Assembly (NCBI RefSeq): GCF_020520425.1
Contig: NC_079490.1
Coordinates: forward strand, 3,100,001-3,164,000
Reading direction: 5' to 3'
Source of the DNA: Spinacia oleracea
Taxonomy: Eukaryota > Streptophyta > Magnoliopsida > Caryophyllales > Amaranthaceae
Length of the DNA stretch: 64,000 nt
The notes under the pieces were generated by a model, which made no database searches, was not told where the DNA came from, and saw only the letters and a list, made by a program, of their open reading frames with translations. The position numbers were made by a program, and so were the translations under genes. Below, piece after piece: positions 10,901 through 21,100 of this stretch. Within the stretch, counting starts at the first letter, position 1, and every line of letters begins with the position of its first letter.

Positions 10901-11638
10901 TTATTTAGGCCATACACTGTCATAACCTAATCCCAATTCCTAAATTCTGCAAATTTACACCAAACATTGTATTCAAGTCCAGCTCCCTTCGATGATTTGT
11001 ATTGTACAACCGGTTATATCTTACGACAAAAGCTAAAATCAAAATCCCAATAGTCTCATTCAGGTTGTCATAACCTAAGCCCAATTCCTAAATTCTGCAA
11101 ATTTACACCAAACATTGTATTCCTATCCAGTTCCCTTCGATAATTTGTATCGTACAACCGGTTATATCGTATGACAAAAGCTAAAATCACAATCCCAATA
11201 GTCTCATTCAGGTTATACACTATGTCATAACCTAAGCCCAATTCCTAAATTCTGCAAATTTACACCGAACATCGCATTCCAGAAGGAAAAAGAAAATCGA
11301 AGATTCAATCATATCAAACCCAAATTACAAATTTAATCAAGCAAATTTTAACACATTACAGAAATCTTCTAATTCAATACTTAAGATTATAGTTCAGTAC
11401 TCGTAACTAGCAATAAAAATCATTAAAAAAAACAAAAGTAGCAGAAATTGAAAGATGAAAAGGGGGGAAATTTACCAAGAAGTTCAACCTCCTTCATAAT
11501 AGAGCGAAAATCCAATGGTATGCCATTTAATTCCAAACCACTTCTGGAAGAACTTCCTCCTCCTCCTTGAACTGCTGCTTTCGCACCTCCCTTATTTTCC
11601 CGCATTTTCATCTTGCAATTGGAACTTTTCACGCACAA
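7979..11638 (-). CDS. Conserved plant basic protein with Gly/Lys-rich tail (function unknown)
   Basis: Four exons join in frame: 11638-11476, 8820-8750, 8649-8563 and 8272-7979, giving up to 204 residues from the first ATG. Later in-frame methionines at residues 10 and 12 are equally plausible starts. Exon 1 encodes a Gly/Ser linker followed by GIPLDFRSIMKEVELL. The middle exons encode a highly basic conserved-looking block (TWKERKNLQNQKVVSLGGK, then PMMKNQKKKEEKLLQQ). The last exon has RPEDGVLKSSEGRFRNGILD followed by a Lys/Gly tail with ten glycines in a row. There is no signal peptide or membrane segment. The composition suggests a nuclear or nucleolar RNA-binding protein; that is inference. 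Intron 1 is 2.66 kb and contains a retroelement 3' end, a probable TE insertion and tandem repeats. Confidence 0.8.
8318..8505. mobile_element. Stowaway MITE in intron 3 of the basic-protein gene
   Basis: It starts CTCCCTCCATCCCAATTTAT and ends AATTTTGGGACGGAGGGGG, each flanked by TA. It lies between exons 3 and 4, only 45 bp from exon 4 and about 57 bp from exon 3, so it fills most of a short intron. Confidence 0.9.
8850..9230 (+). mobile_element. Probable 3' end of a LINE or processed retrocopy
   Basis: An open stretch with no known match (8859-9041) ends in TAG. About 150 bases of 3'-UTR-like sequence follow, with an AATAAA signal at about 9187, then an A-rich tail (about 9209-9230). This is the usual look of a truncated non-LTR retroelement or retrocopy inserted into the intron. 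A clean target duplication is not visible. The parent is not identified. Confidence 0.45.
9620..9890. repeat. Diverged tandem copies of a GGTACTTCATTAC...ACAACCGGT unit
   Basis: Two copies of a unit of about 160 bp start with GGTACTTCATTACYCTRGCA at about 9631 and 9795. Each contains AACTTCCAA, and the unit includes GTTCCCTTCGACAATTT and ACAACCGGT. The second copy is cut by the insertion at about 9893 and the series resumes at about 10786. Confidence 0.7.
9893..10783. mobile_element. Probable non-autonomous DNA element interrupting a tandem repeat
   Basis: The repeat unit ending AAAACTTAGG breaks at CTCTGTTTGGCAACTCATTT and resumes after CAGCTAG with TTAGGTTCTTGCTCTTTGG, so TTAGG occurs at both junctions. 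Subterminal TAAGCTGAAA-like and AGCTGAAA words occur in opposite orientation near the two ends. No transposase is visible. The size (about 0.9 kb) and TGTTTGGYAA start suggest a hAT-like element, though the expected 8-bp target duplication is not clean. Confidence 0.5.
10786..11290. repeat. Three tandem copies of a 145-155 bp unit in intron 1
   Basis: The words TTCCCTTCGA-AATTT, ACAACCGGTT, AAGCTAAAAT, CAATCCCAATAGTCT and CCTAAATTCTGCAAATTTAC recur in the same order at about 10828, 10984 and 11130. The copies are diverged by scattered substitutions. The same family begins at 9620 on the other side of the inserted element. Confidence 0.9.
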
Positions 11639-12152
11639 ATCAATTTGAGTATGAACCCTAGAAAGAATGTTTTAGCTTACGAAGGGAAGAGGAAAGGTTT
11701 GTTTTTTGGGGGGAGGTTTTCGAAGGGACGACGGTGTTTTTTTCAATTGCTTGGGAATTGTTAGGGTAGTCTTAACTCTTAAGCCCGTTCTTTTTCGCTT
11801 CAAAAGGTCTTGTGCGCACAAGGTGTACAATAAATTTATTGTACACCAAGATAACTTTAACCATTTTTTTTGTAACTTTAATCTAGTTTTGATTAACTTT
11901 TATATTAGTAAAAAAAATTGATAGATAAATATTTTAAAGGGTTAAATGATTAATTTTATACATTATTAGTTATTTTGAAGAAATAAGTTTTACTAAAATG
12001 AAAAAAATTTATCACTGAAAAATAAATAACTTTTACATATATATGCTTAACTTTTAAGAATTTTGAGTTAACTTTTACTCCGGTGTACAATATTTATTGT
12101 ACACCCATTGTAAATAAGAATTTGTGTTTTCGCTTTATTTCAGTTTCTCTTA
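11639..12152. other. Upstream flank of the basic-protein gene with two palindromes
   Basis: This is the promoter side of the minus-strand gene. A perfect 26-bp palindrome (GGTGTACAATAAA and its reverse complement) sits at 11822-11847. A near copy (GGTGTACAAT-ATTT-ATTGTACACC) is at 12082-12105. The 234 bp between them is AT-rich with no coding potential. The pair may be the ends of an unclassified small element. Confidence 0.6.
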
Positions 12153-12458
12153 AAGCATCTCCAATAGTCGTAGCTAGGGACTAACTTGTAATTTTTAGAA
12201 ATTTCAAGCTACTAGCTTAACCATTGGAGTTCAAATGATAAATTAGTTTGGCCAAGCAAAATCTCATTTGCTTGAAAAAAATTGGCCAATGAAATAATAT
12301 AATATTATATTTAAAATATTGGTTGATAAATATCACTACATTAATATCAAGCTAGTAGCTAACCATTGAGGTGCCAACTAGCTAAAAGAGAAAGTAGATT
12401 GATATATTATGTGACATGGTAAGCTAATTTAGCAATTGGCTTACTGTTGAAGATGCTC
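12153..12458. mobile_element. Tourist-like MITE (PIF/Harbinger type)
   Basis: The ends AAGCATCTCCAATAG and CTGTTGAAGATGCTC are imperfect inverted repeats, flanked on both sides by the trinucleotide TTA. A 3-bp TTA/TAA target duplication with GAGCATCT-type ends is the Tourist signature. About 306 bp, non-coding. Confidence 0.75.
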
Positions 12459-12492
12459 TTATATTTTTCAGTTCGGTTCAGTTTAGTTCAAC

Positions 12493-12563
<71 letters not shown>
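12493..12563. repeat. (TTA)n microsatellite
   Basis: An uninterrupted run of about 23-24 TTA units. No gene overlaps it. Confidence 0.97.
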
Positions 12564-12590
12564 TTGTTTAATTAGTGGAATAGTTGAACA

Positions 12591-12904
12591 CTCCCACCGT
12601 TCTAGTTTATTAATTTCTTATGTAATATTGAATAATTCGCTAAAAGAACACCTTGCATGTGAATCTCTAAATAATCACTTATATGGGTAGTAGACAAAAA
12701 AAAAATTGTAATGTTTACTGTTGTTAAATTAGAAAATAAAGGGACCAATTGCATATTTAATTGGGAAGAAAAGAAAATTACAATTGTAATATAAGGGTAA
12801 AAGGAGAATAATTGTTGGAACAAATAAGGAAATGTTATAAAAAAGAATAATAAAAAAATATATCTCAATACAGAAAAAAGACTAATAAACAAGAACGGAG
12901 AGAG
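12591..12904. mobile_element. Stowaway-type MITE
   Basis: It starts CTCCCACCGTTCTAGTTTAT and ends ATAAACAAGAACGGAGAGAG followed by TA. The 5' TA has mutated to CA. The ends are inverted over at least 25 bp with a few mismatches. Confidence 0.75.
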
Positions 12905-13570
12905 TATAAAATATATTTTTTGTCCACACCAATATTAAATAAGTGATATATATTGACATATTGCTATATTGCCTCCTATGATTAGTTTGAAAGACTAAAA
13001 TTGACAATACGTTATGTTTGATGAATAATAGTTGGTTGTGTAAAGAAAATGTAACTTTTTTTTTTTCCGGATAATGAAAGTCAATAAGTCAATTACAAAG
13101 CATAGATGTCAATTGTGTAAAACCAATTACAATCGGTTTCCTCTTGATACAAATACGGTTTCGGGAAGAAAGGAAAGAATAAATGTAACTTGTATCATAC
13201 TCGGGGTACATTTTGAAACTAAATTAAAAAATATATACCTCGCAGAACTTTTTAGATTGATATCGGGTTAGAAATGCATAAAAAAACCCATGCGTTGATT
13301 GCAATCTTTAAAATGAAGCATTAACGAACTATTTTGGAATGGGACATTTTGTTCCCAAGGTGATTTTTTTTTAGCCATTGGCGTTAAAGATTAAATCTAT
13401 CATTAGAAGAAGAATTGGGCCAAAATTTAGGATATGTTTTGAGATAAACCAAACTTCAATAAAGAGAAGCAAAAGAAAAGCCATCGCTTAAAACACTTGA
13501 AAATATATGTGACAATTAATTTCGAATAAGATTAATTTGCCTCTCGCTAGACAAAGCCAAGCTCAAAGCG
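12905..13570. other. AT-rich intergenic DNA
   Basis: No gene or complete element is recognised. The segment 13044-13280 starts with a T-run and may be a retroelement relic, but nothing diagnostic is visible. Confidence 0.4.
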
Positions 13571-13578
13571 CCTTGAAG

Positions 13579-13936
13579 TAAAGATGGTTGTGGGTCGGCC
13601 TGAGCCCACGGGCCGTGGGCCTAACCGGGTCAGGCCCACAGTAGGCCCACATTGTATCGTGCCGTGTCAGGCTGGGCCAAAAAGTTCAAAATAGGGACAT
13701 GCTCACGGGCTTTCGTGCCGGACTGGGCCGACCCGTCGTGCCTAAAGCTAATTTTACTAAATTTAGCGTGTTTTGTCGTGCCGGATCGTGCCTTTTCTAA
13801 ACAATTAAGGCCCAGACCCGACTTACGACTTCGTTCCCGTGTCAGGCCGGGCTTTTTTCGTGCTCGTGCCGGGCGGGGCTTTTTTTGTGCCGGGTCGGGT
13901 CAGGCTTTGGATCGGCCCGGCCCACAGCCATCTTTA
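13579..13936. mobile_element. GC-rich hAT-type MITE with perfect 8-bp target duplication
   Basis: The 358-bp element begins TAAAGATGGTTGTGGG and ends CCCACAGCCATCTTTA, inverted with one mismatch in the outer 16 bp. It is bounded by the exact 8-bp duplication CCTTGAAG at 13571-13578 and 13937-13944. The interior is unusually GC-rich, with repeated CGGGCC, GTCGGGCC and GGCCCA words, in strong contrast to the AT-rich surroundings. The 8-bp duplication places it with hAT elements. It has no transposase. Confidence 0.9.
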
Positions 13937-14330
13937 CCTTGAAGCTCACATTAGTACCTACAATAATCTCTATAGTCACTATTATTAGCTCACAAAATCA
14001 CAAATGCTCATGCCCTCAAATCAGGCAATAATTGTTTGTATGCTCATGCTAAATAATTGATACAACTATACAGTACATACTACATACCCATTTCATTGTC
14101 AACTATTTCCTTCATTCAATTGAAACAAAGTCCCTTAAAATTGCTTTGTTTTCAATCAAAATTCAGGAAAAAAAATGGAATTTAGTGTCAAATACAACCA
14201 AACTGTCTCTCCTAGTAGTCTCCTCTTTCAGTTTGGAAATTTACAGTCCTTTTTTCTTTTATGCTACATGCTCCTTTGCTCATGCAACCGATCTCTAACA
14301 CAAGAGTTAGCTTAATGTTGAAGCTGAAAA

Positions 14331-14984
14331 TTAAGCCGACATTGAGCCTTTTCCCATGGAAGCTTCGCGTTCTAAACGTAGCCTTTCTCGCTGCAAAAAA
14401 TCCAAATTCAGCAACCAAAGTAGAAGAAAAAAACATGTCGAATACCATGTTCAATGTTAACCAGTATAATTGAGGTTAACAATAATAAAAATAGAATGAA
14501 GTGATGTTTATTACAGTTCTTGGGGCTTGGAGACACATTCACCTATAATGGTCAAGAAATATGCTAGTGCAAAATCAAAATTATTGCAAGAAATATGCTG
14601 TGAATTAGTCACCTCTTTACTTTATTTGATTTACAAAGAAAATTAGAGAAATCAATGAGGTTGTATAGTAAACATTCCATAAGAATAGAGAAATTAATGA
14701 GGATAAATAAGATTTTCTCAAAAGCTGTTATTCCAAGTGAAAAATATAGTTTATGATGATGTGAGTTCTGCAGAAATGATTCCATTGAAATAAAAGCAAG
14801 ACATGAAAATTAAAAATAAGGTAAGAATCTAAAGATAATAGCTTATGATGCAAGATCATACCCTTCTTTCCCAATAAGGATGAAAGCACACATAATCATA
14901 GACAGGTGAAATTGTCGACACCAAAACCGCATTCAGGCCAAAAAACAAAAGAATCCCTGTCATAGGCCGCGCTCTATGAGGCAT
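14331..14984 (-). CDS. Small single-pass membrane protein, 60 aa (function unknown)
   Basis: Two coding exons, 14984-14862 and 14390-14331, join in phase with GT/AG borders. The product starts MPHRARPMTG, has one hydrophobic span (about residues 10-26, GILLFFGLNAVLVSTIS), then PVYDYVCFHPYWERR, and ends with a charged Arg/Glu tail (RERLRLEREAS) and a short MGKGSMSA end. I recall small plant proteins with this same TM-PVYDFVCF-PYWERRRER layout but cannot name the gene. A membrane location is read from the sequence; a mitochondrial site would be guesswork. The acceptor at 15005/15006 implies an upstream 5' UTR exon. GC-richer sequence at about 16680-16890 is a likely site, but its donor was not resolved. 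Confidence 0.75.
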
Positions 14985-15119
14985 TGTCAAGATTAAGCTT
15001 CTATTCTGCAAGTATAGATATAATCACGATCAGAAGATTAAAAAACAGTTGTAGCAATCACAAATAAAGAAAAGGGTCCTTATCAAAAAACAAAAAAACA
15101 AAATGCACTGAAAATGTAA

Positions 15120-15430
15120 CAACACTTGGACTAGCTAAGCGCGCCTTGCTCAAGGAAGGTTCTAATTTTCATATTTCCAGCTTGTAATTACCATGGAAGG
15201 TTCTAATTCAGTCACTCCATCAACGGGATCACGCGATGCTTATGAACCGGCAAGAAAATATGACACTCCAATAGTATTATGTAGTTTTGAGTATAGATTG
15301 TGTTAATTTTGTTCTATATCAAATTTTAAGGTTTATTAGGAAATTATGTGCGCCTCGTATCCAAAAGGCGCGCGCCTGAGCCTTGCGCCTAGGCTCCATG
15401 ACCCTTGTGCGCCTTTTTAAACTAAGCTTG
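15120..15430. mobile_element. Possible degraded element with GCGCGCC-rich ends
   Basis: The words CTAAGCGCGCCTTGC (about 15138) and GGCGCGCGCCTGAGCCTTGCG with GTGCGCCTTTTTAA (15366-15418) are GC-rich islands of a type I associate with dispersed plant repeats. They lie in an AT-rich intron. The borders are not defined. Confidence 0.35.
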
Positions 15431-16347
15431 TCCGGCTCAAAAGCCTAAGTGACAAAAAAAACCAATAAATACATAGATGGAGTAGCCACTGCAGTAAGTT
15501 ATGATCCTATTGACTATTTGACGAACCCAAAGAATCGTTTTTGTCAAGTAAGAGTGAAAAATGTAAGGTAACAAAGCCTCAAATATTATTTGAATGTATA
15601 ATTGTGAGGCACCCTCTCTAAACCTGGATTCAGATTAAAACATGCTGTATTTTGGAATACTCAGCAGTAACAGTAGAATAAACAAAACCAAGAGCCATGA
15701 TAGACAATGAGACCTACATTCTAAAACCAGAACGTCACCAAAGATTTGGTATCTTAGGTGATAATATACTCACTTATTCCTTTCAATTGACGATGAATCT
15801 TGTAATATTAACAACCAATTTTTCTTCGTCAACCCAAGAAATGCACAAAACAAACCCAGAAATATCCAAAGTTCCAACAAATTAGCCAAAGAACATACAC
15901 AAAAGGCCCAGATTCCATCCAAGGTAGGATCATATCAATACAAAATGATCCTAATAATGTGTTACCTCGTTGAAATAGACCACTATTACCTGATTCGCTA
16001 GTATGAGACTTGGTACGGGTACAAAATTCGCTACTTAATTTGCTAAATTAGACCAAAATTGTACCATTGTCATGCTATAATTCGTTTATTTGGTTCGCGG
16101 TTCGTGGGGTGATTAGAGAATTAGGTAACACTGAAATAGACAATATTAGCATTGGTAAGACTTCCATGAAAAATTTATGGTTAAATCCAAGTCTGAAGAA
16201 GCATAAACTTGAGCATTGGTCAGTATCATATTGTTTAGTAAAACCCAGAAATGCAATTGAAGATTAAGTGCCTAGAGAAATCATTTCCTATAAATGGATT
16301 GCTATGACCGAATTGTTCTGCAATCAAGGCTTTTCTTATTCAATTAG

Positions 16348-16533
16348 CTCATCATTCTTCATTTCCTAACTAAACTAATGATAAATCTATAAATACTTCA
16401 AGATCAACACAAAAATCCAACAAAATCCCTCAATATAATCCCTCATCATTCTTCATTTCCTAACTAAATTAATGATAAAATCTATAAATACTTCAAGAAC
16501 AACACAAAAATCCAACAAAATCCCTCAATATAT
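16348..16533. repeat. Tandem duplication of a 94-bp unit
   Basis: The two copies start CTCATCATTCTTCATTTCCT at 16348 and 16442 and remain more than 90 percent alike (AACACAAAAATCCAACAAAA in both). They lie in the presumed first intron of the 60-aa protein gene. Confidence 0.93.
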
Positions 16534-16974
16534 AATATATTTAACAATTTTAAACATCATATGAGGCAAAATCTATAATCCCCAGACGAGATTGAACACT
16601 TGTTGGGTCTTTAACTACAAATAAAAGCAATACAAAAATCCAAAAAACATTGATATGAAAATAGATAAGCGAAGAAAGTGCATGAGGAAAAGAAGCTATA
16701 CAGTGTGGTGAAAACGGAGAATAGTAGCGGCAAAGAGGTAGAGGTGGTTGGAATTGGAAGTTCCCCAAATTGAAATTCGCGGTGGAAGAAGCGCCGCCGA
16801 CTAGAGGTGGTGATACAACTTCAAAATTGTGGTTTTGATAGAGGATTTTACGAGGAAGCAGGAGTTTGGAGTTTGAAGAAAGAGAATTTTATTTCGTTGG
16901 ATTGTTTTTTTTTATCTAATATAATTTGAATTTTATAAATTTTTATAACTTTGATGTTATATAAGTTAAACAAC

Positions 16975-17264
16975 GAAATCAATTAGTTAAGCGTTGAAAC
17001 TAATTATTTTTGCACTGAAATCAATTAGTTAAGCACTACAACTACTAATGAAACCAATTAGTTCAGCAATCAAAGTAGTATTTTCGGTTAAATGGTCTTA
17101 CACAAAAGTTGGCATTAATGAAATCAATTAGTTAAGCATTGAAACTAATTAGTTTTGCATTGAAATCAATTAGTTAAGCACTAGAACTACTAATGAAACC
17201 AATTAGTTCAGCAATCAAAGTAGTATTTTTGGTTAAATGGTCTTACACAAAAGTTGACATTTGA
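16975..17264. repeat. Tandem repeat of about 145 bp with internal AATTAGTTAAGC sub-repeats
   Basis: Units start GAAATCAATTAGTTAAGC at 16975 and 17120 and are nearly identical. Each contains three diverged copies of a (C/A)AATTAGTT(A/C)AGC word. The block sits just upstream of the likely 5' end of the 60-aa protein gene and about 0.6 kb below the ECM29 stop. Confidence 0.93.
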
Positions 17265-17843
17265 ATTTTTATTTTCCGATCTAATCTAGTTATTTCTGAT
17301 CCGATCTTATCTAATTCTTAAGGATTAAGGATATACGATTTATAATCAAAATTTTAAACAGATGAAGATTAAAAAATAAAAGTCAGAAATAAATAATCCC
17401 TGCGTTCTTGTTTATTTCTCACTTATAGGGAGTATCTATTTGCCCGTCCTTTGGGGATTCTTCAAGCTTTAGCGGAAGGAACCAAACTGCTTTTTAAAGA
17501 AAACTTTTTTCCATCTAGGGGGAATGAAAATGAATGGCAATGCATTCTGTCAATGATGGAATGAAAAGAGATGACAAAACAATGAAAAGAGGGTAGTTTA
17601 TATTGTAATAATTCATCCAAATAGTTGAACCAAAATTGTAACTCGTACAATTAGTGTCCCAAAATGTCGAACTTTTACATAAAATGAGTAGACAGTGTAA
17701 CTGTGTAAGTAAACATATTTTGGCACTAGTTCTTCCGCTTTCCTTTTGTACAAAATTCAATTACCATCTCGATAAATCTTCGTTTTACAGCGGTTCACTT
17801 CATGCCTTCATGGTTTAGTGCCAATCCAAAATTTCAAGATGTC
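17265..17843. other. ECM29 3' flank
   Basis: Non-coding. It should include the minus-strand ECM29 3' UTR. A piece at about 17400-17442 looks like one end of a Stowaway MITE, but no matching second end is visible. Confidence 0.45.
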
Positions 17844-18104
17844 TCAACATGGGGACATTGGGACTATTTGCAAGTTCTCGAGGAAGATGACGCAGTTTTT
17901 CAATAACGATTTTGCCAGTTCGTTTTTTTCAGTTTCGCACAACTGAACTACATTTTCCTTAAACCCGATGTCTACGGCAGTTGTAGGTTGAATAGCTCCA
18001 TAGAGTTCAATCACTTGCAGCAAACACTCTGCGGCAGCAACATGGACCTAGAGTTGAATAAGAATAGAATAGAGGCACCTTGTAAGTTGTAAGATCACGT
18101 TTAT

Positions 18105-18135
<31 letters not shown>

Positions 18136-21100
18136 GCCTTAATCCCAAAATGATTTGGGATCGGCTAACATGATCGTCAATGTGACATGAATCGACGTTT
18201 ATGAATTTAAACCTAACAAAAAAAAAAGCATACAACTACCAAAAAAGACATAGTCACAATAAGCTAGAAAATTAAAACTCCCACCACTCTTCATGAGAAA
18301 ACAAGAGGAATTATCCAGTGTCGTTAATGAATGCATCATATCTTAGTAATTGTAAATTTTCTACAGAATTAGAGTAGATCATTCCTTGGAGTGATGCATT
18401 TATTCTTAGACGGTTTAATTTCTCAGGCAAAAGAATAACACCCATGGAAAACTAATTAAACATATAAACAATAACGCATACTCTGTACGAGAGTAGCTTC
18501 CCTATTACTCCCTCCGTTCCTAAATAAGTGTCACATTTCCTTTTTTGGCGTTCCCTTATAAGTGTCACATTTCTATTTTTGAACCTATACTTTTCCCACT
18601 TTTTCATACACTTTTCACATTTTTCCATACACTTTTCCCACTTTTCTATAAATCATGATTACTTTTACTTACACATTCTACACTTTTCTACTTTTCAATC
18701 CCCACATCAACTTTTATTTGTACTTTATTCAATTAAACAATTATCTACTTTATCATTTCCCCAAAAAAACATTCACAATCATTAACTCTTACACACTTTA
18801 CAATTTTATTAATTACCGCGCCAGAGCCCAAATGTGACACTTATTTAGGAACGGAGGGAGTACTATTTAAGGTACAATTGGGTTGGGTGGAATATCAAAT
18901 TGCACTTGGCAATACAGAGAGTAGTCAGTAGCTAGTTTCTTGTACTTCCTCCGTCCCTTTTTATTTTTTACAACACTTGGAATATTTCCTTTTATATTAT
19001 AGCATAAAGTTCCTAACGTTCTGTCAAAGATCGTGCCAAGTAATTATTTAAGCCAATCAAATTCATTAGGCAATTAAATCTCTAACACTTTCCTATTGGA
19101 ACATTAAATCTTTATTAGATAAAAGTGGAAATATTAGTATTAAGTTATTAACAAATATAATTTGCATTTTAAGTAAAAAAAATAAAAAAGGAATCTTTGT
19201 TCATATTAATTATTTGTTAAATCGCGTGCATGATACCAAACGTAAAGAATAAAATGGGACGGAGGGAGTAACAGTCACAGAATTGGAGGTGGATGGTAAT
19301 TGAGGCAGGTCAAATGACAAAAAAAAACCGAGACACACACGAATTCAACAGGTTTTCTGATTGCAGAAGCATAATACACCAGAAAGTAAACCACATACCT
19401 GTGCGATCTTCACGGTGCTAATACAATCCACAATTTTGCCAGATACAGTGATGAATAACTGAAAAAGATACGAAGAGGGTTACAATAATACAATACAACA
19501 AAAAAGGGAGAATAACTGTAACCAATGTGAAATAATCAAATTTGGCCGAACCTCGTGGATAAATGCCATTACACCAGCAAGCAAAGGGTCTTCTTGGGAG
19601 CCACATACATCAGCTTTTAACTTTGAACAGAGCTTCTTAATGGTAAGAAATGCCGATACTTTAACTGTTCATAACAAGAGCGTAAGCAAAAATTGCTAAT
19701 AATAATTTTTAGATCGGTAATCAAATCATACTATCATAGTCGAATTACCTGTCCAGGGCAATGCAGGTGACAAGGCGTGTGACAACAACAACATCAAGTT
19801 TTTCTTTTGTTGAAGAACGTCCTTCATGGGAGCAACATTTATGCAAGATGTAGTGCAGTCTAAAATGTTACTACGTGGCACATAATTATCTTCTTCCTTA
19901 TCCGAACCTGCCGTTGTCAGACCATACATGCAACAGTTATCAAGACCATTCAAATACCATAATACCATACATAAGGCATGGAGTTCAAATTTAAAGACGT
20001 GAAGCAGGCAACAGATCCAGACAACATAGCATGATAAGCTCTTTACAGTTCCAATTGAGCTTCAGAAGTATAATTATATTAATTTTCCTTAATTAAGATT
20101 AAAGTCATAATTCATCAAGCCTCCTGCATGGTTTTTCGGAAGGGAAGGTAAAAACTCAATCAATTTGCGATGAACCTGGTTTCAGGTAGAAACTACCGGA
20201 AGGATTTCAGTTCAGTCAACTAGATCTAGTTATCAAGCAAGGGAATACAAAACTCATAAATGTAAGGAAACAGGATGGATTTCCTAAAGTAACTTCATAG
20301 ATAATCTAAAGATTAACAAGATAAGATCAGGCATAAAAGGTGCCTCCTAAGATTTTAGGCATCTCAATGATGTGAAAGAATCAAAGAAAACATGCATCTG
20401 TATAAGAAACACGTAAAGTTGATGAAACCAAGAAATGTTGGTTTAGCAAGTCAATCTCCTGCGATCTGTATAAGAACACGCTGGTCAATATGCAAGCTAT
20501 TGAACTGTTTTCCCCTGTGAATGTGCTTGAAATATCAAAAGTTAAAAAAGTATCTGTTACAGGAAAGGCTAAAGTTGCTGGAAGGATCAGTGCACCATGA
20601 TTATTATCAATGCCAATCAAAAGCCAAACAACACTGCGTCAATTTTTGTGGTACTTGCAACCAGAGACAAAAGAAGAAGAAAAAAACATTTTCTAACAAA
20701 TTGATGCTCATGAATTCATGATTCTACATTGTCCCAGAAGAAAACTGATTATGTGAAACTTCAGTGAACAGAATGGACAAGCTAGCATGAAAATATTTAC
20801 GGGATCTCCGAGGAAACAAAGTTGAGTAGTTTGTGGGTGAGACTGTGGGAGTAATTAACTACTCAAGACAAGAAGATGATGCTCTGTGGGTACTGGGTAC
20901 AACCGTACAAGTACAACAATAAACCTCTGTAATATGGGAAAATTGTCCCGCAACAATGAGTATAATGATGCCCAAATGATCCATGTAATATGTACAAAGG
21001 CAGACCTAAAATTATTTTTGCCCAATTGGCACCCCAATGAAACATAAAAACCTCTGAACAACACCTTTGATTTTAGGTCTTTAAAATAAATTAACTGAAA

